Shown here in pieces: positions 1 through 7,161 of a stretch of 28,575 bases of DNA. A model generated the notes under the pieces. That model did not search any database. It was not told the DNA's origin and worked only from the letters and a program-made list of their open reading frames with translations. The stretch covers positions 1,118 to 29,692 of the forward strand of contig DJCM01000023.1 in the NCBI GenBank assembly GCA_002430545.1, given 5' to 3'. How positions within the stretch are numbered: the stretch's first letter is position 1; each line of letters opens with the position of its first letter. The position numbers and the translations under genes were made by a program. Origin of the DNA: Flavobacteriaceae bacterium UBA5950. Its GTDB lineage: Bacteria; Bacteroidota; Bacteroidia; Flavobacteriales; Flavobacteriaceae.

Positions 1-138
1 TTTCACTACAGCCGAACTGTACTTTCTTTCTGTTGCACTTGTCCTATCCGCTCGGCGGACGACGGGCGTTACCCGCTATACTGCGCTATGGTGTCCGGAC
101 TTTCCTCTGCACTTGCGTGCAGCGGTAAGGTGGCCTGC
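1..138 (-). ncRNA. rnpB: RNase P RNA (5' part, 3' end outside window)
   Basis: Catalytic RNA of ribonuclease P, which removes 5' leaders from pre-tRNAs. Read on the minus strand, positions 107-93 give the near-universal conserved block GAGGAAAGUCCGGAC, followed by CACCAUAGCGCAG. Then comes a GGGUAACGCCC hairpin (P8-like, near 75-63), a GUCCGC..GCGGA hairpin (P9-like), and GUGCAACAGA at 38-29, which matches the bacterial type A core. Upstream of the conserved block, CUGCAC-GCAA-GUGCAG (122-107) forms a P3-like stem with a GNRA loop. The 5' end is placed a few bases after a promoter box at 150-143 and is approximate. The 3' portion, including the 3' half of P4 and the tail, lies beyond base 1. 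It diverges from dnaX with only about 80 bases between them. Confidence 0.93.
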
Positions 139-142
139 CGTG

Positions 143-150
143 CAAAAGTA
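143..150 (-). promoter_or_regulatory. Predicted rnpB promoter -7 box (TACTTTTG)
   Basis: TACTTTTG on the minus strand matches the Bacteroidota -7 consensus TAnnTTTG and sits 5-7 bases before the inferred 5' end of RNase P RNA. A weak TTT-type -33 element lies about 17 bases upstream. Seen by eye; no start site is measured. Confidence 0.6.
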
Positions 151-208
151 CAAGTTTTGTCGTTGATAAACACATCGCCCAAGCAAGTGTAAATCCAGGT
201 GGTTTTGA

Positions 209-216
209 TATATTTG
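209..216 (+). promoter_or_regulatory. Predicted dnaX promoter -7 box (TATATTTG)
   Basis: TATATTTG fits TAnnTTTG exactly and ends only five bases before the dnaX ATG. Transcription should therefore start at or within a base or two of the start codon, giving a leaderless or nearly leaderless mRNA. The -33 element is not clear. Confidence 0.6.
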
Positions 217-221
217 TTTCT

Positions 222-1979
222 ATGGAACCTTTTGTGGTATCGGCCTTAAAATATCGCCCTCAGCGGTTTGAAGATGTTGTTGGTCAAGAGTCTATTACCA
301 AAACACTTGATAATTCAATTGCAACTGACCATCTTGCACAAGCCCTGTTGTTTTGTGGACCTCGAGGTGTGGGCAAAACAACCTGTGCGAGAATCCTTGC
401 CAAAAAGATCAATGCCAAAAACGATGAAAGCGCTGATGACAACAATTTTGCTTTCAATATTTTTGAGTTGGATGCTGCATCAAACAACTCTGTAGAGGAT
501 ATTCGAAATCTAATCGATCAGGTACGTATCCCCCCACAAGTTGGAGACTACAAAGTGTATATCATCGATGAGGTTCACATGCTTTCACAAGCTGCCTTCA
601 ATGCGTTTTTGAAAACCTTGGAAGAACCGCCTGCACATGCTATTTTTATTCTGGCAACAACTGAAAAACACAAAATTATCCCCACTATACTTTCACGCTG
701 CCAAATCTATGATTTTAAGCGTATTAGCGCGACTGATGCAAAAAACTATCTCCAAAAAATAGCTGAAAGTGAAGGTATTAAGGCTGAAGAAGAAGCACTG
801 CATTTGATTGCACAAAAAGCCGATGGTGCCATGAGAGATGCCCTCTCTATCTTTGATCGTATTGTCAGTTTTTCCAATGAAACCATCACTGCCCAACACG
901 TTTCGGTCAACCTGAGTATACTCGATTTTGACACCTATTTGCATATCACCAAAGACTTGATCGAAGGGAATATCCGAGAAGTTATTTTGTCTTTTGATAA
1001 AATCTTATCAAAGGGGTTTGATGGACATCATTTTATTGTTGGTCTTGCAAGCCATTTGCGTGACTTGTGGATGTGTAGGCATAAGGATACTGTTGAATTG
1101 TTGGAAGTTGGTGAAGCAACCAAAAAGAAGTTTTTGGAACAATCGGAAAAAGCATCACTCGATTTTCTTGAAAAGTCAATTGCTTTGACTAACGCTTGTG
1201 ACCTAAGTTATAAGAGTTCAAAAAATCAACGACTGCATGTCGAACTCTGTTTGATGCAAATTGCATCTGCTACTGACGAAAAAAAAAAGAGTAAACCCTA
1301 CATCAAGCCCCCAACAAAACGAGATCAAAAGCCAACAATAACACAAAAAAAGCAAGCAGTTGTTAAAGAAAAACCTGCGATTGTCGTTGAAGAAACAGCC
1401 AAAGCAGTAAAGACCGATACAGCAGTTGAAGAAGTGCCAACACCAGCGCATACTGAAGTCAAAAGCCCCACAACGACTGACAAGCAAGTTGACGAAAATC
1501 CCATCGAGCTGAACATCAAACTAAAAGGGGTTTCGGGCTTGTCTCTCTCCAGTATCGCCATTCAGAAAAGCATAAAGGCCAATCAACCTTCGAATGGGAA
1601 AAGCAAAAGAGATCAGAAATTTGGGCAAGAGCGTTTGGAAGATGCATGGAAGCAATTGTCTTTCAAACTGGAATCTGAAGGTGAGTATAACCTCGCTGCG
1701 CTTTTAAACCTTGATATCCCCAGATTAAAAAATAAAACAGAAATTCATCTCAATTTTCCAAACAAAACCAACAAAGTAGAGCTTGAAAGCGAAAAAGCAA
1801 AGGTGTTGGAAGCCTTGGGAGATGAACTAAAAAATGATTTGCTGACACTTGTGATTCAAGTGAATGAAGAAGAGCAAAAAAACTATATCTATACACCAAA
1901 GGACAAATACGAACAACTGGTTAAAATCAACCCTGTGGTTGATGATATTCGAAAGGAATTTGATTTGGATTTAAATTAA
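222..1979 (+). CDS. dnaX: DNA polymerase III subunit gamma/tau
   Basis: Clamp-loader ATPase of the replicative polymerase; it forms the pentameric loader with delta and delta' and, as tau, links polymerase and helicase. The 585 residues start with the family-typical VSALKYRPQRFEDVVGQ. Walker A is GPRGVGKT at 46-53, Walker B IIDEVH at 114-119, sensor 1 ATTEKHK at 145-151 and the SRC arginine-finger motif at 158-160. Residues 1 to about 350 are domains I-III. A Lys/Thr/Pro-rich linker follows (about 353-475), then a C-terminal domain with HLNFPNKTNKVELE. The four zinc-binding cysteines usual between Walker A and B are absent: the loop 61-80 is short and Cys-free. A run of ten A at 1279-1288 lies exactly at the domain III/linker boundary (see the separate entry). 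The ATG at 222 is supported by the conserved N-terminus and the adjoining promoter. The stop lies four bases before the miaE remnant. Confidence 0.96.
   Translation: MEPFVVSALKYRPQRFEDVVGQESITKTLDNSIATDHLAQALLFCGPRGVGKTTCARILAKKINAKNDESADDNNFAFNIFELDAASNNSVEDIRNLIDQVRIPPQVGDYKVYIIDEVHMLSQAAFNAFLKTLEEPPAHAIFILATTEKHKIIPTILSRCQIYDFKRISATDAKNYLQKIAESEGIKAEEEALHLIAQKADGAMRDALSIFDRIVSFSNETITAQHVSVNLSILDFDTYLHITKDLIEGNIREVILSFDKILSKGFDGHHFIVGLASHLRDLWMCRHKDTVELLEVGEATKKKFLEQSEKASLDFLEKSIALTNACDLSYKSSKNQRLHVELCLMQIASATDEKKKSKPYIKPPTKRDQKPTITQKKQAVVKEKPAIVVEETAKAVKTDTAVEEVPTPAHTEVKSPTTTDKQVDENPIELNIKLKGVSGLSLSSIAIQKSIKANQPSNGKSKRDQKFGQERLEDAWKQLSFKLESEGEYNLAALLNLDIPRLKNKTEIHLNFPNKTNKVELESEKAKVLEALGDELKNDLLTLVIQVNEEEQKNYIYTPKDKYEQLVKINPVVDDIRKEFDLDLN
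1279..1294 (+). promoter_or_regulatory. Putative dnaX frameshift/slippage site producing a gamma-like form
   Basis: Ten consecutive A (1279-1288) are followed by GAGTAA. In the zero frame this reads GAA AAA AAA AAG AGT AAA (residues 353-358). A -1 ribosomal shift on A-AAA-AAG, or one extra A added by RNA polymerase, gives AAA AAA GAG TAA. That would end the protein at about 357 residues, right after domain III. The E. coli dnaX site (A AAA AAG, then GAG TGA in the -1 frame) has the same arrangement, and Thermus thermophilus dnaX uses polymerase slippage on an A-run. I see neither an upstream Shine-Dalgarno-like stimulator nor a convincing downstream hairpin, which favours transcriptional slippage. 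This is an inference from sequence only. Confidence 0.65.
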
Positions 1980-1983
1980 CATC

Positions 1984-2150
1984 ATGCTAGGGCTACAGCT
2001 CCCAACCGAGCCTCGCTGGGTGGATATTGTTGAAAAAAACATCGAAGAAATATTGGTTGATCATGCCTATTGCGAACAAAAGGCAGCAAGTACAGCCATT
2101 TCTTTTATCATTGGCTTTCCAGAAAAAACCGAACTGGTACAAGCCATGAT
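1984..2150 (+). pseudogene. miaE: Truncated tRNA-(ms2io6A)-hydroxylase (MiaE-like) remnant
   Basis: MiaE-type enzymes are diiron hydroxylases of about 190-200 residues that modify A37 of tRNA. The frame opens with ATG four bases after the dnaX stop and reads MLGLQLPTEPRWVDIVEKN, then EEILVDHAYCEQKAAS and FPEKTELVQAM. This is the characteristic N-terminus of Bacteroidota MiaE-like proteins as I remember them. Similarity stops near residue 55 (base about 2148), only about ten bases before the stop codon of the convergent ppx. The frame then runs on for 23 unrelated codons antisense to ppx and ends at 2220. The helices carrying the remaining iron ligands are missing, so the product should be inactive. 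This looks like a deletion that removed the rest of miaE. The junction is approximate. Confidence 0.8.
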
Positions 2151-2156
2151 CAACCA

Positions 2157-3044
2157 CTACCCTTTCTCCTTATACAACAACTTTACCATCCCATCGGCTA
2201 GTCCGACTTTGGGTACATGAATCACAGAAGAATTGGAGTGCTTCATCCCCTCTAGGTATATCTTTGTTGCCTGTTCGATTACATCTGCACGATCAGCGTT
2301 AAACCGAAAGTCAACCATCATCTGCTTGGGGCTCATTGATTGAAAGATCTTGTATTTCTCTTTGATAAAGTCAAACGGTAATGGCTCACCAAAACTATTG
2401 CCCGACAGCTTAAACAAGGAATTGATCGTACCTCCAGAGCCAAGAACTGACATCTCATCATAATCAGAAGTGTTTTTGATGATCCAACTTTTATAGGATT
2501 CCCAAACTTTTTTGTCCACCAATTTCTTTAACAATCGCACTGTACCGATTTTAAAGGATTTTGAAACAATAATCTTTCCATGACTGTAAACTGTCAACTC
2601 AGTACTCCCACCACCAACATCGATAAACAAGTAGTTTTGATCTGGTCGAACAACCTTATACAAGTCTGTTGAAGCAATGACTTCTGCCTCTCGATGGCCA
2701 TCGATAATTTCAATCTTAACCCCTGTTTTTTTCTGGATTTCAGCTGTGATCTGCATCCCATTGTTTGCCTCTCGTAAGGCCGAAGTTGCATAGGCCAAAT
2801 ATCGATCGACCTTATGAACTTTCATCAATAGCTTAAATGCCTTGATGGAATCTATCATTCGTTTTTTCTTTTTAGGCGAAATCTCACCTAGCACAAACGA
2901 ATCTGAACCCAAGCGAATGGGCGCACGAACCATTGCGCTTTTTGTAAATAAAGGTTCTTCATTTTTACGCTTAATGATATTCATGATCAATAACCGAATG
3001 GCATTGGACCCAACATCTATCGCGGCATATTTTTTAACCTTCAA
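2157..3044 (-). CDS. ppx: Ppx/GppA-family exopolyphosphatase (or pppGpp phosphatase)
   Basis: Member of the ASKHA-fold Ppx/GppA family, which removes terminal phosphates from polyphosphate or converts pppGpp to ppGpp. The N-terminal phosphate loop is AAIDVGSNAIRLL (7-19), the second is FIDVGGGSTELTV (140-152), and SVLGSGGTINSL (199-210) closes the fold. HREAEVIAS (117-125) carries the likely catalytic glutamate. At 295 residues it is the short, single-module form common in Bacteroidota, without the C-terminal HD-like domain of E. coli Ppx. The start codon is TTG, overlapping the ppk stop as TTGA, and no better start exists because the conserved KKYAAID begins at residue 4. Last gene of pdxH-sixA-ppk-ppx. 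Sequence cannot separate Ppx from GppA activity; position after ppk favours polyphosphate. Confidence 0.9.
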   Translation of the reverse strand: MKVKKYAAIDVGSNAIRLLIMNIIKRKNEEPLFTKSAMVRAPIRLGSDSFVLGEISPKKKKRMIDSIKAFKLLMKVHKVDRYLAYATSALREANNGMQITAEIQKKTGVKIEIIDGHREAEVIASTDLYKVVRPDQNYLFIDVGGGSTELTVYSHGKIIVSKSFKIGTVRLLKKLVDKKVWESYKSWIIKNTSDYDEMSVLGSGGTINSLFKLSGNSFGEPLPFDFIKEKYKIFQSMSPKQMMVDFRFNADRADVIEQATKIYLEGMKHSNSSVIHVPKVGLADGMVKLLYKEKG

Positions 3045-5104
3045 GAGAGCTTGTTTTTGTAATGGTTATACAAATCGATTTGCGTTCGTGACTGCTGGGC
3101 ACTTGATTTTTTATACATATTGGGTTCCCAACTGTTCAACAAGCGTGCTTTTACATTATCATTCCAAGTGATCGAGAAGGTGTCCAACAGGTCTTGTTTG
3201 ATATCAGGATCATAAATCGGACAAGAAACCTCAACACGATTGTCTAGGTTACGTGTCATCCAATCAGCAGAGGAAAGATAGACCAAAGGGTCGCCATCAT
3301 TTTCGAAAACCATCAAGCGTGTGTGCTCCAAAAACTTATCGACAACACTGATGGTTTCTATGTTTTCACTCATACCCTTTACCCCTGGTATGAGACAGCA
3401 AACACCTCTAACAATGAGTTGAATCTGTACCCCTGCCCGACTTGCATCATATAACTTTTCGATGATGTTATAGTTTGTTAAGCTGTTCATTTTCAGTTTA
3501 ATGAGCCCTTTTTTACCCTGTTTCACATGAGCGATTTCTTGTTCAATAAGCGATGTAAAAAACGAAGAAGTTGAGTGTGGCGAAACCACAAGATGCTTGT
3601 ATTTGTTGATTCGATAACTGGCTTCCAAAAATCGAAAGACTTTATCCACTTCCTTTAAAATTGGCTGATGAGAAGTAAACAGAGTGTAATCTGTATAGAT
3701 TTTGGCAGTATCTTCATTAAAATTCCCAGTACTGATAAAACCATAGCGCTTGAGAGTGTCACCTTCAATGCGATGAACAACACAGATTTTGGAGTGGACC
3801 TTGAGCCCAGGAACGCCAAAAATAAGTTTTATGCCCTCCTTCTTCATTTCCTCTGCATATCCAATATTGGCCTCTTCATCAAAGCGCGCTTGCAACTCAA
3901 TCTGAACAGTGACACGTTTGCCATTTCGAGCTGCTTGTATCAAGGCACTTGCAACATTGGATAGTTTTGAAAGGCGATAAATGGTTATCGATATACTCTT
4001 AACATTTGGATCAATGGCTGCCTCGCGAAGAAATTTGACCAGATAAGAAAACGAATGATAAGGGGTGAACATCAATCGATCTTTGAGTGCAATTTGTGAA
4101 AACAAACTCTTGTGCAAATCAAAATCTACAATCGGCAGTGGTTCTTGTGTTTGATATTTTAAATCAGATCTACCCAAATCAGGAAACTTGATATAGTCTC
4201 TTCGATTATGATATCGCCCACCAGCGATGACACTGTCACGATTATCGATATCGAGACGATCGGTCAACAGTGAGAGAGTATCGTCTGCTATTTCTTGATC
4301 ATAGACAAAACGAACTGCTTCTCCATGTGAACGATCCTTCACACTTTCGGCCACTTTTTCGATATAACTTTTCGACAAATCATCATCAAAATCAAGTTCG
4401 GCATCTCGACTAAATTTGACCATATGTGCCTCAATACTATTGTGCTGAAAAACATCAAAAATTGTAGACAACTGTGTGCGAATAAGGTCATCGAGTAACA
4501 TCAGTTGAGTTTTGCCATCTACAGAAGGTAAAACAACAAAACGCTTGAGCGATGAAGGGATTTCAATCAATGCAAATTGTATGGGGTCGAGAAATGGGTG
4601 TTTTTTAGCGTCGAGCGCCATGCGAATGGCCAAAAAAGCATTGCTGTCTTTTATTCTAGAAATCGATTGGATGTTGTTTAGCATCAATGTAACCAGTGAT
4701 GGACCCACCTCTTGTGAAAAATAGGTGTTGATAAAACGCTGTTGTTCTTCATTGATTTGATCCTCTTTGAGGATAAAGATGTTTTCTTGTTCAAGGGCAG
4801 CGTGCAAGTTGTTAAGTGTCTCCAAACTTTCCTTTTGAAGCGCAATGGTTTTGCTCGTAATTTCTTTTAGTAACATTTCTGCAGGTCGATCGCCAAACAC
4901 CTTATTTTTAGATTCTTCTAGCCTAGCAATCCTCTTCACTGTGGCATAGCGAACTTTGTAAAATTCATCCAAGTTGTTCGAAAAAATACCAATAAATCGC
5001 AATCGCTCAATCAACGGAACATTCTCATCCTGCGCTTCCTGCAATACACGTGCATTGAAGTCCAACCAACTGATTTCCCTATTAACAAAATGATTTTGTG
5101 ACAT
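3041..5104 (-). CDS. ppk1: Polyphosphate kinase 1
   Basis: Reversibly polymerises the gamma phosphate of ATP into inorganic polyphosphate through a phosphohistidine intermediate. The 687 residues match the family length. The N-terminal domain begins NREISWLDFNARVLQEA (8-24) and continues IFSNNLDEFYKVR (40-52). The two phospholipase-D-like catalytic domains follow. The HxK motif KVHSKICVVH (435-444) contains the histidine (H437) equivalent to the autophosphorylated one of E. coli. FLEHTR (591-596) holds the second essential histidine (H594). STGNFNEDTAKIYTD (458-472) and SADWMTRNLDNRVEV (612-626) are also family signatures. The ATG abuts the TAG of the upstream phosphatase gene and the stop overlaps the ppx start by four bases, so translation of all three is probably coupled. 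Confidence 0.97.
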   Translation of the reverse strand: MSQNHFVNREISWLDFNARVLQEAQDENVPLIERLRFIGIFSNNLDEFYKVRYATVKRIARLEESKNKVFGDRPAEMLLKEITSKTIALQKESLETLNNLHAALEQENIFILKEDQINEEQQRFINTYFSQEVGPSLVTLMLNNIQSISRIKDSNAFLAIRMALDAKKHPFLDPIQFALIEIPSSLKRFVVLPSVDGKTQLMLLDDLIRTQLSTIFDVFQHNSIEAHMVKFSRDAELDFDDDLSKSYIEKVAESVKDRSHGEAVRFVYDQEIADDTLSLLTDRLDIDNRDSVIAGGRYHNRRDYIKFPDLGRSDLKYQTQEPLPIVDFDLHKSLFSQIALKDRLMFTPYHSFSYLVKFLREAAIDPNVKSISITIYRLSKLSNVASALIQAARNGKRVTVQIELQARFDEEANIGYAEEMKKEGIKLIFGVPGLKVHSKICVVHRIEGDTLKRYGFISTGNFNEDTAKIYTDYTLFTSHQPILKEVDKVFRFLEASYRINKYKHLVVSPHSTSSFFTSLIEQEIAHVKQGKKGLIKLKMNSLTNYNIIEKLYDASRAGVQIQLIVRGVCCLIPGVKGMSENIETISVVDKFLEHTRLMVFENDGDPLVYLSSADWMTRNLDNRVEVSCPIYDPDIKQDLLDTFSITWNDNVKARLLNSWEPNMYKKSSAQQSRTQIDLYNHYKNKLS

Positions 5105-5587
5105 CTAACGCAATGATTTTAGACGAATAACAGTGCAGTCACACTGTTCTACTTTCGACCACGAAGATACATCAAAATGAAAAATAACAGCAGTCGCAGT
5201 GGGAATATTGGATTTTGAAAAATTGCCCAACGTTTGTGCAATATATGTACAAGCATAGTTGTGTCCAAATGACATCACAGTGTTGAGTTCATCAGGCAAT
5301 TTGCGAACAAAATCAAGTACTTGCGCACCATGAAAATCATAGAGTTCTTCTTCAATTTGAATTTCTTCGGTGGAAAGTCCCAGTTCTGCAACCATCAACA
5401 AAGAGGTGTCGAAAGCGCGTTTGGCTGGACTGCTATAAACCTGTTCGATATTCAGCTTATACTTATTGAGTTCTCTACCCACCAATGTCGCATCTCGAAC
5501 CCCACGATCAGATATTGGACGTTCACGATCTGGCACGTCAAACGCCCATGAGGATTTGGCATGTCGAACCATAATCCATGTTTTCAT
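5105..5587 (-). CDS. SixA-like histidine phosphatase
   Basis: Branch of the histidine phosphatase (phosphoglycerate mutase-like) superfamily that includes E. coli SixA, a phosphohistidine phosphatase. Using the start at 5587, the protein has 160 residues. MVRHAKSSW (6-14) contains the nucleophilic His9, DRERPISDRG (20-29) and VYSSPAKRAFDT (50-61) hold the phosphate-pocket arginines, and SFGHN (106-110) gives the second histidine. An ATG eight codons upstream exists, but the chosen ATG overlaps the pdxH stop as ATGA and puts the RH motif at the usual distance from the N-terminus. The gene ends directly against the ppk ATG (TAG|ATG). The substrate is unknown; the tight linkage to ppk suggests a role in polyphosphate metabolism or on phosphohistidine. 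Confidence 0.88.
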   Translation of the reverse strand: MKTWIMVRHAKSSWAFDVPDRERPISDRGVRDATLVGRELNKYKLNIEQVYSSPAKRAFDTSLLMVAELGLSTEEIQIEEELYDFHGAQVLDFVRKLPDELNTVMSFGHNYACTYIAQTLGNFSKSNIPTATAVIFHFDVSSWSKVEQCDCTVIRLKSLR

Positions 5588-6222
5588 GGCGACAGGCGTT
5601 TGATGACCCAAGTGGATGATTTTTGTTTATACACCAAACGATCATGTAGTCGGTTTGTACGTCCTTGCCAAAATTCAATCGAATAAGGGGATACTACATA
5701 TCCTCCCCAATGTGTTGGCCTAGGAATGGGCTGATTTTTATACTGATCCTCCAAGGATTTCAACCTATTTTCCAGAGTAGATCGGCTTTCAATCACCTCA
5801 CTCTGATTCGATACATGAGCTCCCAACTGGCTACCCCTAGGGCGAGATTGAAAATATTGGTCAGATACTTCTGGTGGTAATTTTTTCGCTGTTCCCTGAA
5901 TGATGACCTGACGCTCCATGCTCTGCCAAAAAAAAGAGATACATACCTGATTGTTCTGTTCGATCGATTGCCCCTTAGAACTGTTGTAGTTGGTATAAAA
6001 AACAAAACCCTCATCAGACACTTCCTTCAATAGTACAACACGCGATGCAACACCACCATCTGACTGCTGAGTGCTTAGGGTCATCGCATTGGTCTCTTGT
6101 TCTTTCCCCTTGCTTTGAACCTCATCAAACCAATCCCTAAAAAGGATGATCGGATTTGGTGGGACTTCAGACGCGAGCAACTGCCCTTTGGTATACTGTT
6201 TTCTAAAATCGGAGAGGTCCAT
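5584..6222 (-). CDS. pdxH: Pyridoxine/pyridoxamine 5'-phosphate oxidase
   Basis: FMN-dependent oxidase that makes pyridoxal 5'-phosphate in the last step of vitamin B6 synthesis and in salvage. The 212 residues cover the whole family: an N-terminal lid region (FRKQYTKGQLL), the FMN/substrate core ASRVVLLKEVSDEGFVFYTN, FFWQSMERQVIIQG, SRPRGSQLGAHVSNQSEVI, and the C-terminal signature EFWQGRTNRLHDRL followed by the terminal RLSP. First gene of the operon with the SixA-like phosphatase, ppk and ppx, and it overlaps the next gene by four bases. A TAnnTTTG box lies five bases upstream of its ATG. No functional link to polyphosphate is obvious beyond shared transcription. Confidence 0.95.
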   Translation of the reverse strand: MDLSDFRKQYTKGQLLASEVPPNPIILFRDWFDEVQSKGKEQETNAMTLSTQQSDGGVASRVVLLKEVSDEGFVFYTNYNSSKGQSIEQNNQVCISFFWQSMERQVIIQGTAKKLPPEVSDQYFQSRPRGSQLGAHVSNQSEVIESRSTLENRLKSLEDQYKNQPIPRPTHWGGYVVSPYSIEFWQGRTNRLHDRLVYKQKSSTWVIKRLSP

Positions 6223-6227
6223 CAGTG

Positions 6228-6235
6228 CAAATTTA
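6228..6235 (-). promoter_or_regulatory. Predicted promoter -7 box for pdxH-sixA-ppk-ppx (TAAATTTG)
   Basis: TAAATTTG on the minus strand is an exact TAnnTTTG match in the 33-base gap between rnz and pdxH. It ends five bases before the ATG, so the transcript should be leaderless or almost so. It separates this operon from the pyrR-rnz unit upstream. Confidence 0.6.
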
Positions 6236-6255
6236 GCTGTGAAAGTACAAAATCA

Positions 6256-7161
6256 TTAAAACTCTAACGAATATCCATCATATGCAAGATCGATATGGGG
6301 GAAAATCTCAGCTGCTTCAGATTGGAATTGCGTCAAATCTTTGTATCGAGATGAATAGTGTCCTAGAATCAGGTGTTTGACATGGGCATCTTTTGCAATT
6401 TGAGCAGCTTGCTGCGCTGTTGAATGAAGGGTTTTCTGCGCCAATTCTTGATGATCGTTCAAAAAAGTTGCCTCATGGTATAATACATCAACCTGATGGA
6501 TTTGATCAATCATCTCTGGATGATAGGCAGTATCACTACAAAAAGCGTATGATTTGGGGGGTCGTGGATCATGCGTAAGCTTTTGATTTGCAATGCTATT
6601 ACCCTGTGCATCAACCACATCTTTTCCTTCTTTCAGATTTCGCATTTGACTCTGATCAATTTGATGTTGCTCGACAGTCTCAGCGTTGATTTTTCGATCT
6701 TTTGGGGTTTCACGAAATAAAAACCCATTGGTATATACACGATGCTTCAGTGGAATGGTATGCACCTCTATTTCATCCTCTGCAAGTAAACAAACAGATG
6801 ATTTCTGTGTCAACTCGTGAAAGTGAAGAGGGTAGTTTGTCCATGAGTTTGCCAGTTTGAGCAGTAAAGTAATTGCGTCTTTAATCCCTTTTGGTCCATA
6901 AATATGCAGGGGTGCCTCGCGACCCAAAAGACGAAAAGTTGATATTAGCCCTGGAAGTCCATAAAAATGATCCCCATGAAGATGTGAAATAAATATATGT
7001 TTGATGTGAGCAAACTTGACTTTCTCTTTGCGTAAGAGCACTTGAGTTCCCTCTCCACAATCGATCAAAAACAGGTGTTTTTTTGTTGCTAGCAGTTGTG
7101 CTGTAGGTGCTTTATTGGCGTGAGGAGTGGCAGAATGACAACCGAGTATAGTGAGTTTCAT
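6256..7161 (-). CDS. rnz: Ribonuclease Z
   Basis: Zinc-dependent metallo-beta-lactamase-fold endonuclease that trims the 3' end of pre-tRNAs. The 301 residues (short form) contain the metal motif SHLHGDH (59-65) and the N-terminal LTILGCHSATP. FCSDTAYHPEM, HEATFL and LILGHYSSRY carry the later metal ligands. It overlaps the upstream STAS-like gene by one base (TGATG), so it is translated as part of the pyrR-pyrB-STAS-rnz unit. It and RNase P RNA at the window start act at opposite ends of the same precursor, but they are not in the same operon. Confidence 0.95.
   Translation of the reverse strand: MKLTILGCHSATPHANKAPTAQLLATKKHLFLIDCGEGTQVLLRKEKVKFAHIKHIFISHLHGDHFYGLPGLISTFRLLGREAPLHIYGPKGIKDAITLLLKLANSWTNYPLHFHELTQKSSVCLLAEDEIEVHTIPLKHRVYTNGFLFRETPKDRKINAETVEQHQIDQSQMRNLKEGKDVVDAQGNSIANQKLTHDPRPPKSYAFCSDTAYHPEMIDQIHQVDVLYHEATFLNDHQELAQKTLHSTAQQAAQIAKDAHVKHLILGHYSSRYKDLTQFQSEAAEIFPHIDLAYDGYSLEF

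Noticed and set aside
1230..1340. Shine-Dalgarno stimulator and downstream hairpin around the dnaX A-run
   Set aside because: Neither is visible by eye, so I did not claim E. coli-type stimulation.
2151..2220. Downstream part of the miaE frame as a genuine C-terminus
   Set aside because: The sequence is antisense to the conserved ppx 3' end and shows no MiaE features.
5588..5611. Upstream ATG for the SixA-like gene
   Set aside because: It adds eight residues before the conserved start and loses the ATGA overlap with pdxH; the catalytic RH motif fits the shorter form.
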